Of a stretch of 25,451 nt of DNA, positions 1 through 8,482 are shown in pieces. Both the position numbers and the translations under genes were made by a program. Positions within the stretch are counted from its first letter, which is position 1. Each line of letters opens with the position of its first letter. The DNA comes from Lachnospiraceae bacterium. GTDB taxonomy: Bacteria; Bacillota_A; Clostridia; Lachnospirales; Lachnospiraceae. The DNA lies in assembly GCA_017620975.1 (NCBI GenBank), contig JAGAUD010000011.1:1-25451 (forward strand), given 5' to 3'. The notes beneath the pieces were generated by a model, which had not been told where the DNA came from, did not search any database, and was given only the letters and a program-made list of their open reading frames with translations.

Positions 1-125
1 GAGATCCAAAAGCAAGCTAACCATACCAGAACCATAGACATTGCAAAACTGGCTCCGGTAAGTCCCACCAGGAGATAAAACGTTGTAAACAATATTGCTG
101 GGATATAACCGATATATTTTCTCAT
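1..125 (-). CDS. N-terminus of a small membrane protein (cut by window edge)
   Basis: An open frame begins with ATG at 125 and runs off the left edge after 41 codons. It is preceded by a very strong ribosome binding site (AAAGGAGGAGTGATAC then ATG; GGAGG at about 134-139). The peptide starts MRKYIGYIPAILFTTFYLLV and continues with hydrophobic residues, so the visible part would hold one or two membrane helices. It follows the M56 peptidase gene by 67 bases in the same direction and is probably co-transcribed with it. I do not recognise the family. The strong ribosome binding site and the clean hydrophobic frame are the reasons for calling it a gene; the function is unknown. Confidence 0.6.
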   Translation of the reverse strand, partial: MRKYIGYIPAILFTTFYLLVGLTGASFAMSMVLVWLACFWI

Positions 126-192
126 GTATCACTCCTCCTTTAACGAGTTTCGTTCACTTATCCGGCAGTTCCTTGAGCATAGATATTCCCGG

Positions 193-2127
193 TTATTGAT
201 AAACATATGCATTCTCAGGGGAAATAGAAAGCAGCCAGCAATATGAATCCGGGGCAATACCCCCTGATTGAGTCAGCTCAATCTGCAGCATCCGGTCTGC
301 CACGGAATCCCCATTTATATCATATCTCAACGTCACATATCGTTCTGCCACATAATAGGCTGTACCTGCACCTTGTTCGATTTTGTAATCTATAAGCCTG
401 TCACACCACATGCTGGTATTCACAAATTCCTCAAGTGACATATCTTCTGTACACTCCTCCAATACAGAGTTCAACTTTCCTTCCAGTCGAATTACCTGAT
501 CATCCTCCTGCAATACAGCCATAGCGCTGTTTTCATCCCATCCTTCTGCAAGGAAAATCGCGGTCATATCTGTATACGGAATGGCAGCCTCATAAAAATT
601 CGCATGATAAATCTCTGCATCTACTTCTGTCAGCTTCCGAAAGTCCAGATACGACATTTCCAAGATGTCTTCCGGCTCTAAATTACATTCCAGGATATCG
701 GTACGGGCCAATTTCAACACCCAGCGGATCAGAGAACCTTCCTCATTCGCTGCATAACTGTCACCCACATCATAACCGTATGTCAGATATACCTCTCCAT
801 GCTTTGTCAGGATAAAATAATAAAACACATCATTTTCATCGTTCTCTACATCTATGCGCCAGGCTTTCTCAGTATTCTTCCGCAGTGTATCTGGGCCCAT
901 CATAGCGGTCGGACCATCTGTTCCATTCTTAAAGTAATCGTCGAAGACCAACGGGGACAGCTTTATCTCCTCGAATTTTCCCCATAGCTGAACCCACTCT
1001 TCTCCTTCTGTATCATCCAAAATGTCTCCCGAAACAAACATGGCATAATCTGAAGTAAACTGATATCTTGGTGCGGTGTCCGGTGTATATGCAAAGGAAT
1101 ATCCCAGATCGTCATAAACCACTTCCTCCACCCGATAACTGTGTCCGAAAGGCTCCGGCGCATGAAGTGCCTTGTCTGTCGGATCCGTTAAAAAGCATAT
1201 GGCAGCTACAATACAGGCAAGCAGTCCCAGAATCACCAGCCAGAATGCCGGTCTCTTGTAATGCAGCACAGCTTTCACACGATCCTTCACCCCCACTTCC
1301 CCAAAGGACAGGGGACAGGCGGATATCATATTGCGATGAAAACCTGAAGACTTCATACTGCAGGCTAACAGTGCATCTGAATATGACTTTTTCTCCTTTT
1401 CTTTCAGTCTGCCGATCACATACTCATCACAGGCAAGCTCAATATCCCGACATAGCAGAATATATGCGATCCAGATCACCGGATTAAACCAGTATATTGT
1501 AAGCAACAAGAATCCAAGAGGTTTCCACCAATGATCACGACGCCTGATATGGGCCTTCTCATGGGCAATCACAAAGTCAGTTTTATCATCTTCCGCCAAT
1601 GCAGAAGGCAAATAAATTCTTGGACGTACAATCCCAAACACAAACGGTGTATCTATGTAATCGCAAAGAAAAATATTCTCCCTCACAGGCAGACAAGCAT
1701 CTGCTTTGCTCTTAATTCTCAAATAACTAATAACAGCGTATACCAGCAATCCTATCATCCCAATGACCCAGATCACAGTACCCAGGCTCATTACCATCTG
1801 TATAGGATTTATGCCGGCCCCTACGCCGGGAGCCATGCTTTCTGATAAATAAGGATTCACCACACTGTTTACTGCCATTACCCCGGTATGGATAGTTGGT
1901 TTATCTACATACAGAATATCCTGAGGAATGGTTTCCGCACCGGGGAGCAGACTGAATATGCTTTCTACAGAAATAGGACAGATGAGTCTGAACGCCACAA
2001 GTCCCCACAAGATACACCGAATCCACTTCGGTGCATTTTTCAGGATGATACGAAGCAGGATCACCGCCAGAATCAGCCAGCTCGCAGTGATACTCATATT
2101 CAATAGCTTAATGAAAACTGTTGTCAT
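193..2127 (-). CDS. BlaR1/MecR1-like M56 membrane metallopeptidase
   Basis: A 644-residue membrane protein. Predicted helices lie at about residues 8-28, 36-50, 110-135, 203-225 and 295-312. The zinc protease motif HEKAH is at 189-193 with the downstream glutamate ligand in DIELACDEYV (229-236), and the family motif GIVRPRIYLP is at 165-174. These identify the M56 domain (about 1-290). BlaR1/MecR1 proteins sense a ligand outside the cell and use this protease to remove a BlaI/MecI repressor. After the last helix there are about 330 residues that lack the SxxK/KTG signatures of a penicillin-binding sensor domain, so the ligand is probably not a beta-lactam. The start is supported by GGAGG 7 bases upstream, which lies inside the 3' end of a truncated repressor gene. 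With its partner truncated, its target is unclear. The M56 call is strong; the physiological role is inferred. Confidence 0.88.
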   Translation of the reverse strand: MTTVFIKLLNMSITASWLILAVILLRIILKNAPKWIRCILWGLVAFRLICPISVESIFSLLPGAETIPQDILYVDKPTIHTGVMAVNSVVNPYLSESMAPGVGAGINPIQMVMSLGTVIWVIGMIGLLVYAVISYLRIKSKADACLPVRENIFLCDYIDTPFVFGIVRPRIYLPSALAEDDKTDFVIAHEKAHIRRRDHWWKPLGFLLLTIYWFNPVIWIAYILLCRDIELACDEYVIGRLKEKEKKSYSDALLACSMKSSGFHRNMISACPLSFGEVGVKDRVKAVLHYKRPAFWLVILGLLACIVAAICFLTDPTDKALHAPEPFGHSYRVEEVVYDDLGYSFAYTPDTAPRYQFTSDYAMFVSGDILDDTEGEEWVQLWGKFEEIKLSPLVFDDYFKNGTDGPTAMMGPDTLRKNTEKAWRIDVENDENDVFYYFILTKHGEVYLTYGYDVGDSYAANEEGSLIRWVLKLARTDILECNLEPEDILEMSYLDFRKLTEVDAEIYHANFYEAAIPYTDMTAIFLAEGWDENSAMAVLQEDDQVIRLEGKLNSVLEECTEDMSLEEFVNTSMWCDRLIDYKIEQGAGTAYYVAERYVTLRYDINGDSVADRMLQIELTQSGGIAPDSYCWLLSISPENAYVYQ

Positions 2128-2129
2128 AC

Positions 2130-2243
2130 CTATTCCTCCGAAGTCTCAAATGAATCTATCATCTGTCGGATCTGTGCTATCTCTTCAGCTGTCAACTTTT
2201 TTCTACTGGAGAACGCATTGAAGAATGCGGTTCCGGAATATTC
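2130..2243 (-). pseudogene. C-terminal remnant of a BlaI/MecI-family repressor
   Basis: Translating the minus strand from 2243 to the TAG at 2130-2132 gives 37 residues beginning EYSGTAFFNAF and containing RKKLTAEEIAQIRQMID. This resembles the C-terminal dimerisation region of BlaI/MecI/CopY-type repressors (pattern: small residues, FxxAF, then KLxxEEIxxLRxxID). The frame is open only back to a TAA about 10 codons further upstream, and no winged-helix N-terminus or start codon exists because the rsgA stop codon sits at 2255-2257. The fragment ends 2 bases before the M56 peptidase start, exactly where an intact blaI precedes blaR. It is therefore best read as a repressor gene that lost roughly its first two thirds in a deletion. 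It still carries the ribosome binding site for the peptidase. The family call rests on pattern recognition of a short segment. Confidence 0.7.
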
Positions 2244-2254
2244 CCCTATTACAA

Positions 2255-3157
2255 TCAATATTTTCTTCTGTTCTTAAGTTCCTCGTACAGCAGACAATAA
2301 TTCTCATATCTTAACTGACTGATCCTGCCTTCATCCAACGCCTGTTTGACTCCGCAATCGGGCTCACTGATATGCGCACACCCCCCAAAACGGCAATATT
2401 TCTCAAAAGGCTCAAATTCCTGATAAAAGGATGCAAGTTCTTCTTTCTCTATATCAAACAGTCCCAGCGAACTAAAGCCCGGTGTATCCAGAATGTAGCT
2501 GCCATCTGCACCATCATCACTATCACCAAAGCTGATGGGAATCAGTTCCGAATGTCTGGTTGTATGCTTTCCACGTTCAATCTTTCTGCTGATGGAACCG
2601 GTTTCCATAGTAATACTGCTCTGCAGGCAATTAATCAGAGAAGATTTGCCCACACCACTTGGTCCTGCAACCGTAGTTGTCCGCCCTGCCAGCATTTGTT
2701 TCACCTCTTCAATTCCGACAGACCGGTCTGCGCTGATTGTCAAAGTCTGATAACCACATGCTTCATAAATTTGACGGTACTGCTCTCCCAAACCTGCAGC
2801 ATCTAAATCCAGCTTATTAAAACAGATGATACAGGGAATACCCTGTTGCTGCATCATGATCAGGAAACGATCCAGGAGATTAAAATTGGGCTGTGGACTC
2901 GCAATAGCGAAAATTACCAGCGCCTGATCTACATTCGCCACTGCCGGTCGAATCAGCTGACTGCTCCTGTCCAGTATCCTCGTGATATTTCCCTTTTTCA
3001 AAGGTTCATCTAATACCTCAATTTCCACGTTATCGCCTACCAGAGGCTTCACATTATCCTTGCGAAAGATACCTTTCGCTTTGCACTCGTATACTCCGGT
3101 TCCCATTACATGAACGTAATAGAAACCGGCTATTCCTTTGATGATCTTACCTTTCAT
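2255..3157 (-). CDS. rsgA: Ribosome small subunit GTPase RsgA
   Basis: A 300-residue circularly permuted GTPase that checks and releases late assembly factors from the 30S subunit. After an OB-fold (about 1-65) the G motifs occur in permuted order: G4 NKLD at 114-117, G5 SADR at 142-145, G1/P-loop GPSGVGKSS at 165-173, the switch segment GKHTTRH at 196-202 and G3 DTPGF at 224-228. A C-terminal zinc knuckle uses C255, C260, H262 and C268. Length is typical. The ATG lies 3 bases after the prkC stop with AAGGA in the end of prkC, so the two are translationally close. The pairing prkC-rsgA (B. subtilis prkC-yloQ/cpgA) is conserved in Firmicutes, where RsgA is a known phosphorylation target of PrkC. 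Its stop codon lies directly at the breakpoint of the repressor remnant, but the protein itself looks complete. Confidence 0.97.
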   Translation of the reverse strand: MKGKIIKGIAGFYYVHVMGTGVYECKAKGIFRKDNVKPLVGDNVEIEVLDEPLKKGNITRILDRSSQLIRPAVANVDQALVIFAIASPQPNFNLLDRFLIMMQQQGIPCIICFNKLDLDAAGLGEQYRQIYEACGYQTLTISADRSVGIEEVKQMLAGRTTTVAGPSGVGKSSLINCLQSSITMETGSISRKIERGKHTTRHSELIPISFGDSDDGADGSYILDTPGFSSLGLFDIEKEELASFYQEFEPFEKYCRFGGCAHISEPDCGVKQALDEGRISQLRYENYCLLYEELKNRRKY

Positions 3158-3160
3158 ACA

Positions 3161-5260
3161 CTATTCCTTAACAAATTCCAGTCTTCTGGTAAAGCTTTTC
3201 TGTGCCGCACCCTGATCGGTATTCACAGTATAATAAAAGGTAACGGTTGCTCCCGTACTTGGTACTCCGTAGAAATTCACCGGCTGCGGGAAAGAGGTGA
3301 CGGAAGTGTTATATAATTCCTGCCCGTTATCTGTAGTAATCACAATCTTCACTTCAGAACCTGCAGCATAATCAGGAGCCTCTGCTGTGGAAGGTGCAGC
3401 TATATTTCCGTTATACTTATAGGTGCCCATACCCATACTGATACGAATCTCGATTCCTGTACCCGGTGCCACATAAGAGCCCTGAGAATAACTCTGATAA
3501 CAGATTTGCCCCTCCGGTATCTGGGAATGGTTTACACTAGACACAGTTGTAATGGTAAGTCCTGCTTCAATCAGTTCTACCGTTCCATCCATTTCGCTCA
3601 TACCAATTACATTCGGAACCATGACCGTATCAGATTGGGAACCTCTACTCACATTCACTGTAATCACACTGCCTTCCGGCACTTTGGTTCCGCTTACAGG
3701 ATCCTGAGATATAACGATTCCGGCAGGTATCGAATCAGAAAAGTTCTCTACCCAGCTGATTTGAAATCCCTGGTTGGTTAAAGTAGTCTCAGCATCTTCC
3801 CTGGTCTTACCGGCAGTTTCCTGCACGACAATGCCGGCAGACCCGGAGCTGACTGTAAGGGTGATCGAAGTTCCTTTTTCAATCTTGTTTCCGGCCTCAT
3901 GACTTGCCTCTATTACAATTCCTTCCGCATACTCGTTGCTTTCCTCATATTCTATTTCTACTATAAGAGAACGCTTTTCCAGCATCCTTTGGGCATCCTG
4001 TACATTCCAACCGATTACCAGAGGCATTTCCACCTCCTCTGCCGGTTCCTTATCTGACTCTGACTTTTCATTATCTTCTTCTGATGTTTCCTCAGTCTTG
4101 ATAATGGGGCTGGGATTCTCCCCATTACCACTTCCAAACACATCAAAAACACGAAGCAAAAGGAAAATAATAATACCGCAGATAATCAGTCCGGCAACCA
4201 CAGCAAGTACTGTTATCACACCTTCCATCTTGGGATCGTAATCATATTCATCCCCGTCTTCCTCGATATCCTCTTCCTCATAATCCTTTTCTTCACCTGC
4301 CGCATAACGCATGCGTCCTGTTCCACCGTCATGAGACACTCTTGTTCCTGCCTGCTGCTTGATTCTTGCCATATCCCGGTCAGAAATCATTCTGGTGTTT
4401 CCATCCACATTCGGTGCATTGTCAACTACAAAATCCTCGTCCGGATTCATCAAAGCCCGCTTCAGATCACTGATCAATTCCCTCATATTCTGGTATCGGC
4501 GATCAGGGGATTTCTGGCAGCATTTAAGCACAATCCCTTCCACGCTGTTTGGAACTTCCGGTACATATTCTTTGGGAGAAGGCATTTCTTCCTGAATATG
4601 CTTGATAGCAATAGCTACCGTCGTTTCTCCGTTAAAAGGCACTCTTCCTGTCAGCATCTCGAACAGAGTAATACCAAGCGAATAAATATCGCTCTTCTCA
4701 TCACTGTATCCTCCTCTGGCCTGCTCAGGAGAAGTATAATGCACAGACCCCATCACATTGGATGTAATTGTGTTACTGGTGGCAGCCTTGGCGATGCCAA
4801 AGTCGGTCACCTTTACTTTTCCATCTTTGGAAATAATAATATTCTGGGGCTTGATATCCCTGTGAATAATATGATTGTTGTGGGCAGCCTCGATTCCCAT
4901 GCATACCTGAATTGCAATGCTGACTGCCTCTTTATAGGATAATCTGGCTTTTTTCTCAATATATTTCTTGAGAGTGATTCCCTCCACCAGCTCCATAACG
5001 ATAAAATAGATTCCGTTTTCCTCTCCCACGTCATATACATTGACAATATTGGGGTGCATGAGTCCTGCAGCAGCCTGAGCCTCGATGCGGAATTTGGATA
5101 CAAAATTAGCATTTTCGCTGAATTCCTGTTTTAGTACTTTCACAGCCACATAACGATTCAGCTTATGACATTTTGCTTTATATACATCGGACATGCCACC
5201 GGTTCCTATTTTTTCCAATATCTCATAGCGGTCGCCTATCATCATTCCTATTTTAATCAT
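3161..5260 (-). CDS. prkC: PASTA-domain Ser/Thr protein kinase (PrkC/StkP)
   Basis: A 699-residue single-pass membrane kinase. The cytoplasmic Hanks-type domain (about 8-270) has the glycine loop GTGGMSDVYKA (19-29), lysine K41, catalytic loop HRDIKPQN (133-140), DFG (153-155) and a Thr/Ser-rich activation loop (161-168). A strongly acidic juxtamembrane stretch (about 325-342) precedes the transmembrane helix at about 347-370. Outside the cell there are three PASTA repeats (about 410-473, 475-541, 545-611), which in this family bind muropeptides or lipid II. A final 85-residue Thr/Ser-rich beta-like tail (about 615-699) is not PASTA. The start ATG has GGAGAT upstream. It follows its partner PP2C phosphatase by 15 bases. 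Such kinases control cell-wall synthesis, dormancy exit and stress responses. Identification is firm; the role of the tail is unknown. Confidence 0.97.
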   Translation of the reverse strand: MIKIGMMIGDRYEILEKIGTGGMSDVYKAKCHKLNRYVAVKVLKQEFSENANFVSKFRIEAQAAAGLMHPNIVNVYDVGEENGIYFIVMELVEGITLKKYIEKKARLSYKEAVSIAIQVCMGIEAAHNNHIIHRDIKPQNIIISKDGKVKVTDFGIAKAATSNTITSNVMGSVHYTSPEQARGGYSDEKSDIYSLGITLFEMLTGRVPFNGETTVAIAIKHIQEEMPSPKEYVPEVPNSVEGIVLKCCQKSPDRRYQNMRELISDLKRALMNPDEDFVVDNAPNVDGNTRMISDRDMARIKQQAGTRVSHDGGTGRMRYAAGEEKDYEEEDIEEDGDEYDYDPKMEGVITVLAVVAGLIICGIIIFLLLRVFDVFGSGNGENPSPIIKTEETSEEDNEKSESDKEPAEEVEMPLVIGWNVQDAQRMLEKRSLIVEIEYEESNEYAEGIVIEASHEAGNKIEKGTSITLTVSSGSAGIVVQETAGKTREDAETTLTNQGFQISWVENFSDSIPAGIVISQDPVSGTKVPEGSVITVNVSRGSQSDTVMVPNVIGMSEMDGTVELIEAGLTITTVSSVNHSQIPEGQICYQSYSQGSYVAPGTGIEIRISMGMGTYKYNGNIAAPSTAEAPDYAAGSEVKIVITTDNGQELYNTSVTSFPQPVNFYGVPSTGATVTFYYTVNTDQGAAQKSFTRRLEFVKE

Positions 5261-5275
5261 TCTTACATCTCCATT

Positions 5276-6019
5276 CTAACACTGCGTATTTTCAGTCAAC
5301 GGCTCTATCAATACTACCGCTATGTTGTCCAATCCGCCGTTATCGTTAGCCGCCTTCACCAATGCATGAGCTCTGCTGCGGATATCACCCTCCGTTTGAA
5401 TAATAGATAAAATCTCTTCATCCTCAAGCATATTGGTCAGACCGTCGGAGCACATAAGTATCATGTCTCCCTTCGTCAGTTCCACAGTGAAAAAGTCCAC
5501 ATTCACTGTTCTGCTGGCTCCGATTGCTCTGGTAATAATATTTTTCTCCGGATGATTTCTGGCTGCTTCTTTAGCCAGTCCACCCATTCTGACCATCTCT
5601 GCAACCAGAGAATGATCTTTTGTAATCTGCCTTATTGTATCCCTGATCAGGTAAAGCCTGCTGTCTCCTACATTAGCAACACACAGTTCCCCGTCCTGGC
5701 AGACAGCAGCCACCACTGTAGTTCCCATTCCGGCAAGATTACTGTCTTCGCCTGCTTTCCTGCGGATTTTGTCATTTGCCACCTTGATGGCATGCCCTAA
5801 TATTTTCTCAGGTTCTGTCTCCTCCAAAGCGGACGCTTCCTCAACAATGGTCTCCACCGTGTATTTGGATGCATAATCTCCGGCATTGTGGCCTCCCATA
5901 CCATCTGCCACAATAAACAGATTGGAAAGCTTCCCAACAGGCTGCTGCGAAGCAAATACATAATCCTGATTTACTTTTCTCTTTCTCCCGATGTCTGTAA
6001 TGCCATATGCCTTAAGCAC
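5276..6019 (-). CDS. prpC: PP2C-type Ser/Thr phosphatase (PrpC/Stp)
   Basis: A 247-residue soluble metal-dependent phosphatase that removes phosphate from PrkC and its substrates. Metal-binding and family motifs are all present: NQD (17-19), ADGMGGH (38-44), GMGTTVVAA (98-106), NVGDSRLYLI (117-126), CSDGL (190-194) and DN (231-232). Translation starts at GTG (6019-6017), chosen because GGAGG lies 7 bases upstream and the residues after it match the usual LKAYGITDIGRKRKVNQD start. It lies 16 bases after rlmN and 15 bases before prkC, the standard operon pairing that keeps kinase and phosphatase levels matched. No anomaly is seen. Confidence 0.96.
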   Translation of the reverse strand: MLKAYGITDIGRKRKVNQDYVFASQQPVGKLSNLFIVADGMGGHNAGDYASKYTVETIVEEASALEETEPEKILGHAIKVANDKIRRKAGEDSNLAGMGTTVVAAVCQDGELCVANVGDSRLYLIRDTIRQITKDHSLVAEMVRMGGLAKEAARNHPEKNIITRAIGASRTVNVDFFTVELTKGDMILMCSDGLTNMLEDEEILSIIQTEGDIRSRAHALVKAANDNGGLDNIAVVLIEPLTENTQC

Positions 6020-6035
6020 TTAGATACCTCCTGTT

Positions 6036-7124
6036 TCAGACCGGTCCCGCTTCCCGGGTCATGTGACGCCGCCTCAGCTGCCCGCAGGCCCCGTCAATGT
6101 CTCTTCCCATTTCTCTTCTAATTGTAACCGCTATTTTATTTTTTTCAAGCTTATTTTTAAAACGTATAATACACTCCTTATCGGACTGCACATAATCCCT
6201 CTCTTTTATGGGGTTGACCGGAATCAGATTTACATGGCAGCACAGAGGTCTGGCCAGTTCAATCAATTCTCTGGCATCTTCTTCCCTGTCATTAACGCCG
6301 CCTACCAGGCTATATTCGAATGTAATCCTGCGACCGGTCTTCTCAAAATAATAAGCACAGGCGTCCATTAGCTCCGCTATGGAATATCTGTTGGCAATGG
6401 GCATCAGCCTGCGGCGCTTCTCATCCGTGGTTGCATGCAGGGAAAGTGCCAGCGTAATCTGCAAATGTTCCTCTGCAAGCTGCCTCATCCTGGGAACAAG
6501 TCCACAGGTAGACACGGTAACATTTCGCTGGCTGATATGCAATCCATGTTCATCTGTCAATAGCTTCAGGAATTTCAACAGATTATCGTAATTGTCCATA
6601 GGTTCCCCGGTTCCCATGACTACCACATTGGATACTCTCTCTCCGGTCAGACGGGTAATGGCATAAATCTGATCAAGCATCTCGGAAGGTGTCAGATTAC
6701 GCTCCAATCCGTCCAATGTAGACGCACAGAAACTACAGCCCATACGGCAGCCTACCTGGGAAGAGATACACACGCTGTTGCCATGCTGATACTTCATCCA
6801 TACGCTCTCTACCACATTCCCGTCCGCCAGGCCAAAAAGGAACTTCTTCGTACCATCGATTTTGGATTCCTGCACATTTACAGGTACCAGAGATGTATAA
6901 GTATACCATTCTATACAGCCTGCCCTTAAACTCTTAGACAGATTGGTCATCTCCTCGAAGCTTCTTGCCAGTTTTACATGCATCCATTCATACATCTGCG
7001 TGGCCCGAAAAGTTTTCTCTCCTCTTGCCGCCAGTTCCTCTTTCAATTCCTCAAACGACAGGGATTTGATATCGATCCTGTCATCTAACTTATCGCCTAA
7101 CCTGTCACTCATCGTTTCATCCAT
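6036..7124 (-). CDS. rlmN: 23S rRNA/tRNA adenine-C2 methyltransferase RlmN
   Basis: A 362-residue radical SAM enzyme that methylates C2 of A2503 in 23S rRNA and A37 in some tRNAs. The cluster-binding motif CRMGCSFC gives C126, C130 and C133. The two catalytic cysteines of the RlmN/Cfr family are also present: C119 in SVCISSQVG and C347 in DIDGACGQL. The radical SAM GEP motif appears as GTGEPMDN (171-178). The presence of the C-terminal cysteine in the DIDGACGQL context, the neighbours (rsmB, prpC) and the housekeeping setting favour RlmN over the resistance enzyme Cfr. The ribosome binding site before this ATG is weak and the first 18 residues are poorly conserved in character, so an in-frame ATG at 7112 is a possible alternative start. 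Confidence 0.95.
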   Translation of the reverse strand: MDETMSDRLGDKLDDRIDIKSLSFEELKEELAARGEKTFRATQMYEWMHVKLARSFEEMTNLSKSLRAGCIEWYTYTSLVPVNVQESKIDGTKKFLFGLADGNVVESVWMKYQHGNSVCISSQVGCRMGCSFCASTLDGLERNLTPSEMLDQIYAITRLTGERVSNVVVMGTGEPMDNYDNLLKFLKLLTDEHGLHISQRNVTVSTCGLVPRMRQLAEEHLQITLALSLHATTDEKRRRLMPIANRYSIAELMDACAYYFEKTGRRITFEYSLVGGVNDREEDARELIELARPLCCHVNLIPVNPIKERDYVQSDKECIIRFKNKLEKNKIAVTIRREMGRDIDGACGQLRRRHMTREAGPV

Positions 7125-7144
7125 TTCGTCTTAGTTACTCTGTT

Positions 7145-8440
7145 TTACTTTTTCCGTCTCAATCTGGCATAGAAGAACCCGTCGCAGTCATCTTCTCCCG
7201 GAAAAAGCTGTCTGCTTTCCTCCAGCGTAAAGGGATATTCCCTACAGATAAAGCTGCACATCTCTTCGTTTTCTTCTTTTCTCACCGTACATGTACTGTA
7301 AAGCAATACACCGCCCGGCTTCACGTATTGCCAGCTGGCAGCCACTATTTTCTTCTGAAGTGCTGTAATCTCCTGCAAGCCCTGTGGTGTCACGTGATAT
7401 TTGATGTCTCTTTTCTTCCCTATGACCCCCAGTCCGGAACAGGGCACATCCATAAGTACCACATCAGCCTTTTCAATCAAACCATCATCTGTAACCGTAG
7501 CATCCCACTGTTCCACCGTCATATTGTCAGCCTGCATACGCTGCGCATTATCTTCTATCAGACCAAGCTTATTTTCACTGACATCTCTGGAAAGCACTCT
7601 ATCAGCCATCTCAGCAGCCAGCAGACTCTTTCCGCCGGGAGCCGCGCAGATATCCACCACATAATCAGAAGCCTTGATTTCGGCTGCCTCTACTGCCATC
7701 ATGGAACTGACATCCTGCACCGTAAATGCCCCCTCCTCATATCCGGGGAGAGATGCGATTCCCTCAGCTTTTTTCAGTGTATAAGCATACTCCAGATAAG
7801 GGGAGGGTGTCACCTCCACACCCATCTTTTCCATTTGTGCAATATACTCCAGTCGGACGTTTTTGTCAAGTGTCTTACGAAAACGAATTGTTACAGGATG
7901 AACCCGGAAAAGACCTGAAAGCATCTGATGAGTCCTCTCTTTTCCGTATTCTTTGACCCAGAGCTGCACCAGCCACAAAGGCATGGAATAGGTTATGCTC
8001 ATCCACTGCTCCGGTTCCTTTTCCTGATCCGGCCATTTAATGGAACTTCTGTTTCTGGACAAGTTCCTTAACACGCCATTTACAAAGCCTTTCAGATTCT
8101 GGAACTTTCTTTTTCCGGCCAGCTTTACCGCCTCATTGCATACCGCGCTGTCCGGCACACCGTCCATGTACAGAATCTGATACGCGCTCATCCGCATCAG
8201 ACACCTGATAAGCGGCTTCATTTTCTTCACGGGCACACTGGAAAACTGCTCCAGTACATAATCCAGTTCTATCCGCCTCTCTATCGTCCCTTCCGCCAGG
8301 CGCTTTATGAAAGCCTTCTCCTGCACGTCCAGATAATCATATTTATCCAGAACTGCTTTCATCAATTTATGAGAATATTCTTCATTTCGTTCTATGGAAA
8401 GCAGCATGTCCAGAACAATTTCTCTGGTATTTTCAGCCAT
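7145..8440 (-). CDS. rsmB: 16S rRNA cytosine-C5 methyltransferase RsmB
   Basis: A 431-residue enzyme that makes m5C967 (E. coli numbering) in 16S rRNA. An N-terminal NusB-like RNA-binding domain (about 5-130) is followed by a SAM-dependent methyltransferase fold: SAM loop VVDICAAPGGKS (261-272), DVPCSGLGVIGKKRDIKY (331-348) with C334, and the nucleophile loop YSTCTV (381-386) with C384. Two cysteines in these places are the hallmark of m5C methyltransferases. It lies between the YugP-like protease and rlmN with short gaps and no visible promoter, so it is part of the long priA-to-rsgA transcript. The ribosome binding site is weak (AGGAT close to the ATG). Confidence 0.95.
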   Translation of the reverse strand: MAENTREIVLDMLLSIERNEEYSHKLMKAVLDKYDYLDVQEKAFIKRLAEGTIERRIELDYVLEQFSSVPVKKMKPLIRCLMRMSAYQILYMDGVPDSAVCNEAVKLAGKRKFQNLKGFVNGVLRNLSRNRSSIKWPDQEKEPEQWMSITYSMPLWLVQLWVKEYGKERTHQMLSGLFRVHPVTIRFRKTLDKNVRLEYIAQMEKMGVEVTPSPYLEYAYTLKKAEGIASLPGYEEGAFTVQDVSSMMAVEAAEIKASDYVVDICAAPGGKSLLAAEMADRVLSRDVSENKLGLIEDNAQRMQADNMTVEQWDATVTDDGLIEKADVVLMDVPCSGLGVIGKKRDIKYHVTPQGLQEITALQKKIVAASWQYVKPGGVLLYSTCTVRKEENEEMCSFICREYPFTLEESRQLFPGEDDCDGFFYARLRRKK

Positions 8441-8482
8441 ATCCTGTTATTGCCTTTCTCTATTTTTCAATTCTTTTCCAAA

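Noticed and set aside
6036..7124. Cfr-type antibiotic resistance methyltransferase instead of RlmN
   Set aside because: The housekeeping context and the DIDGACGQL C-terminus match RlmN; nothing suggests a mobile resistance gene.
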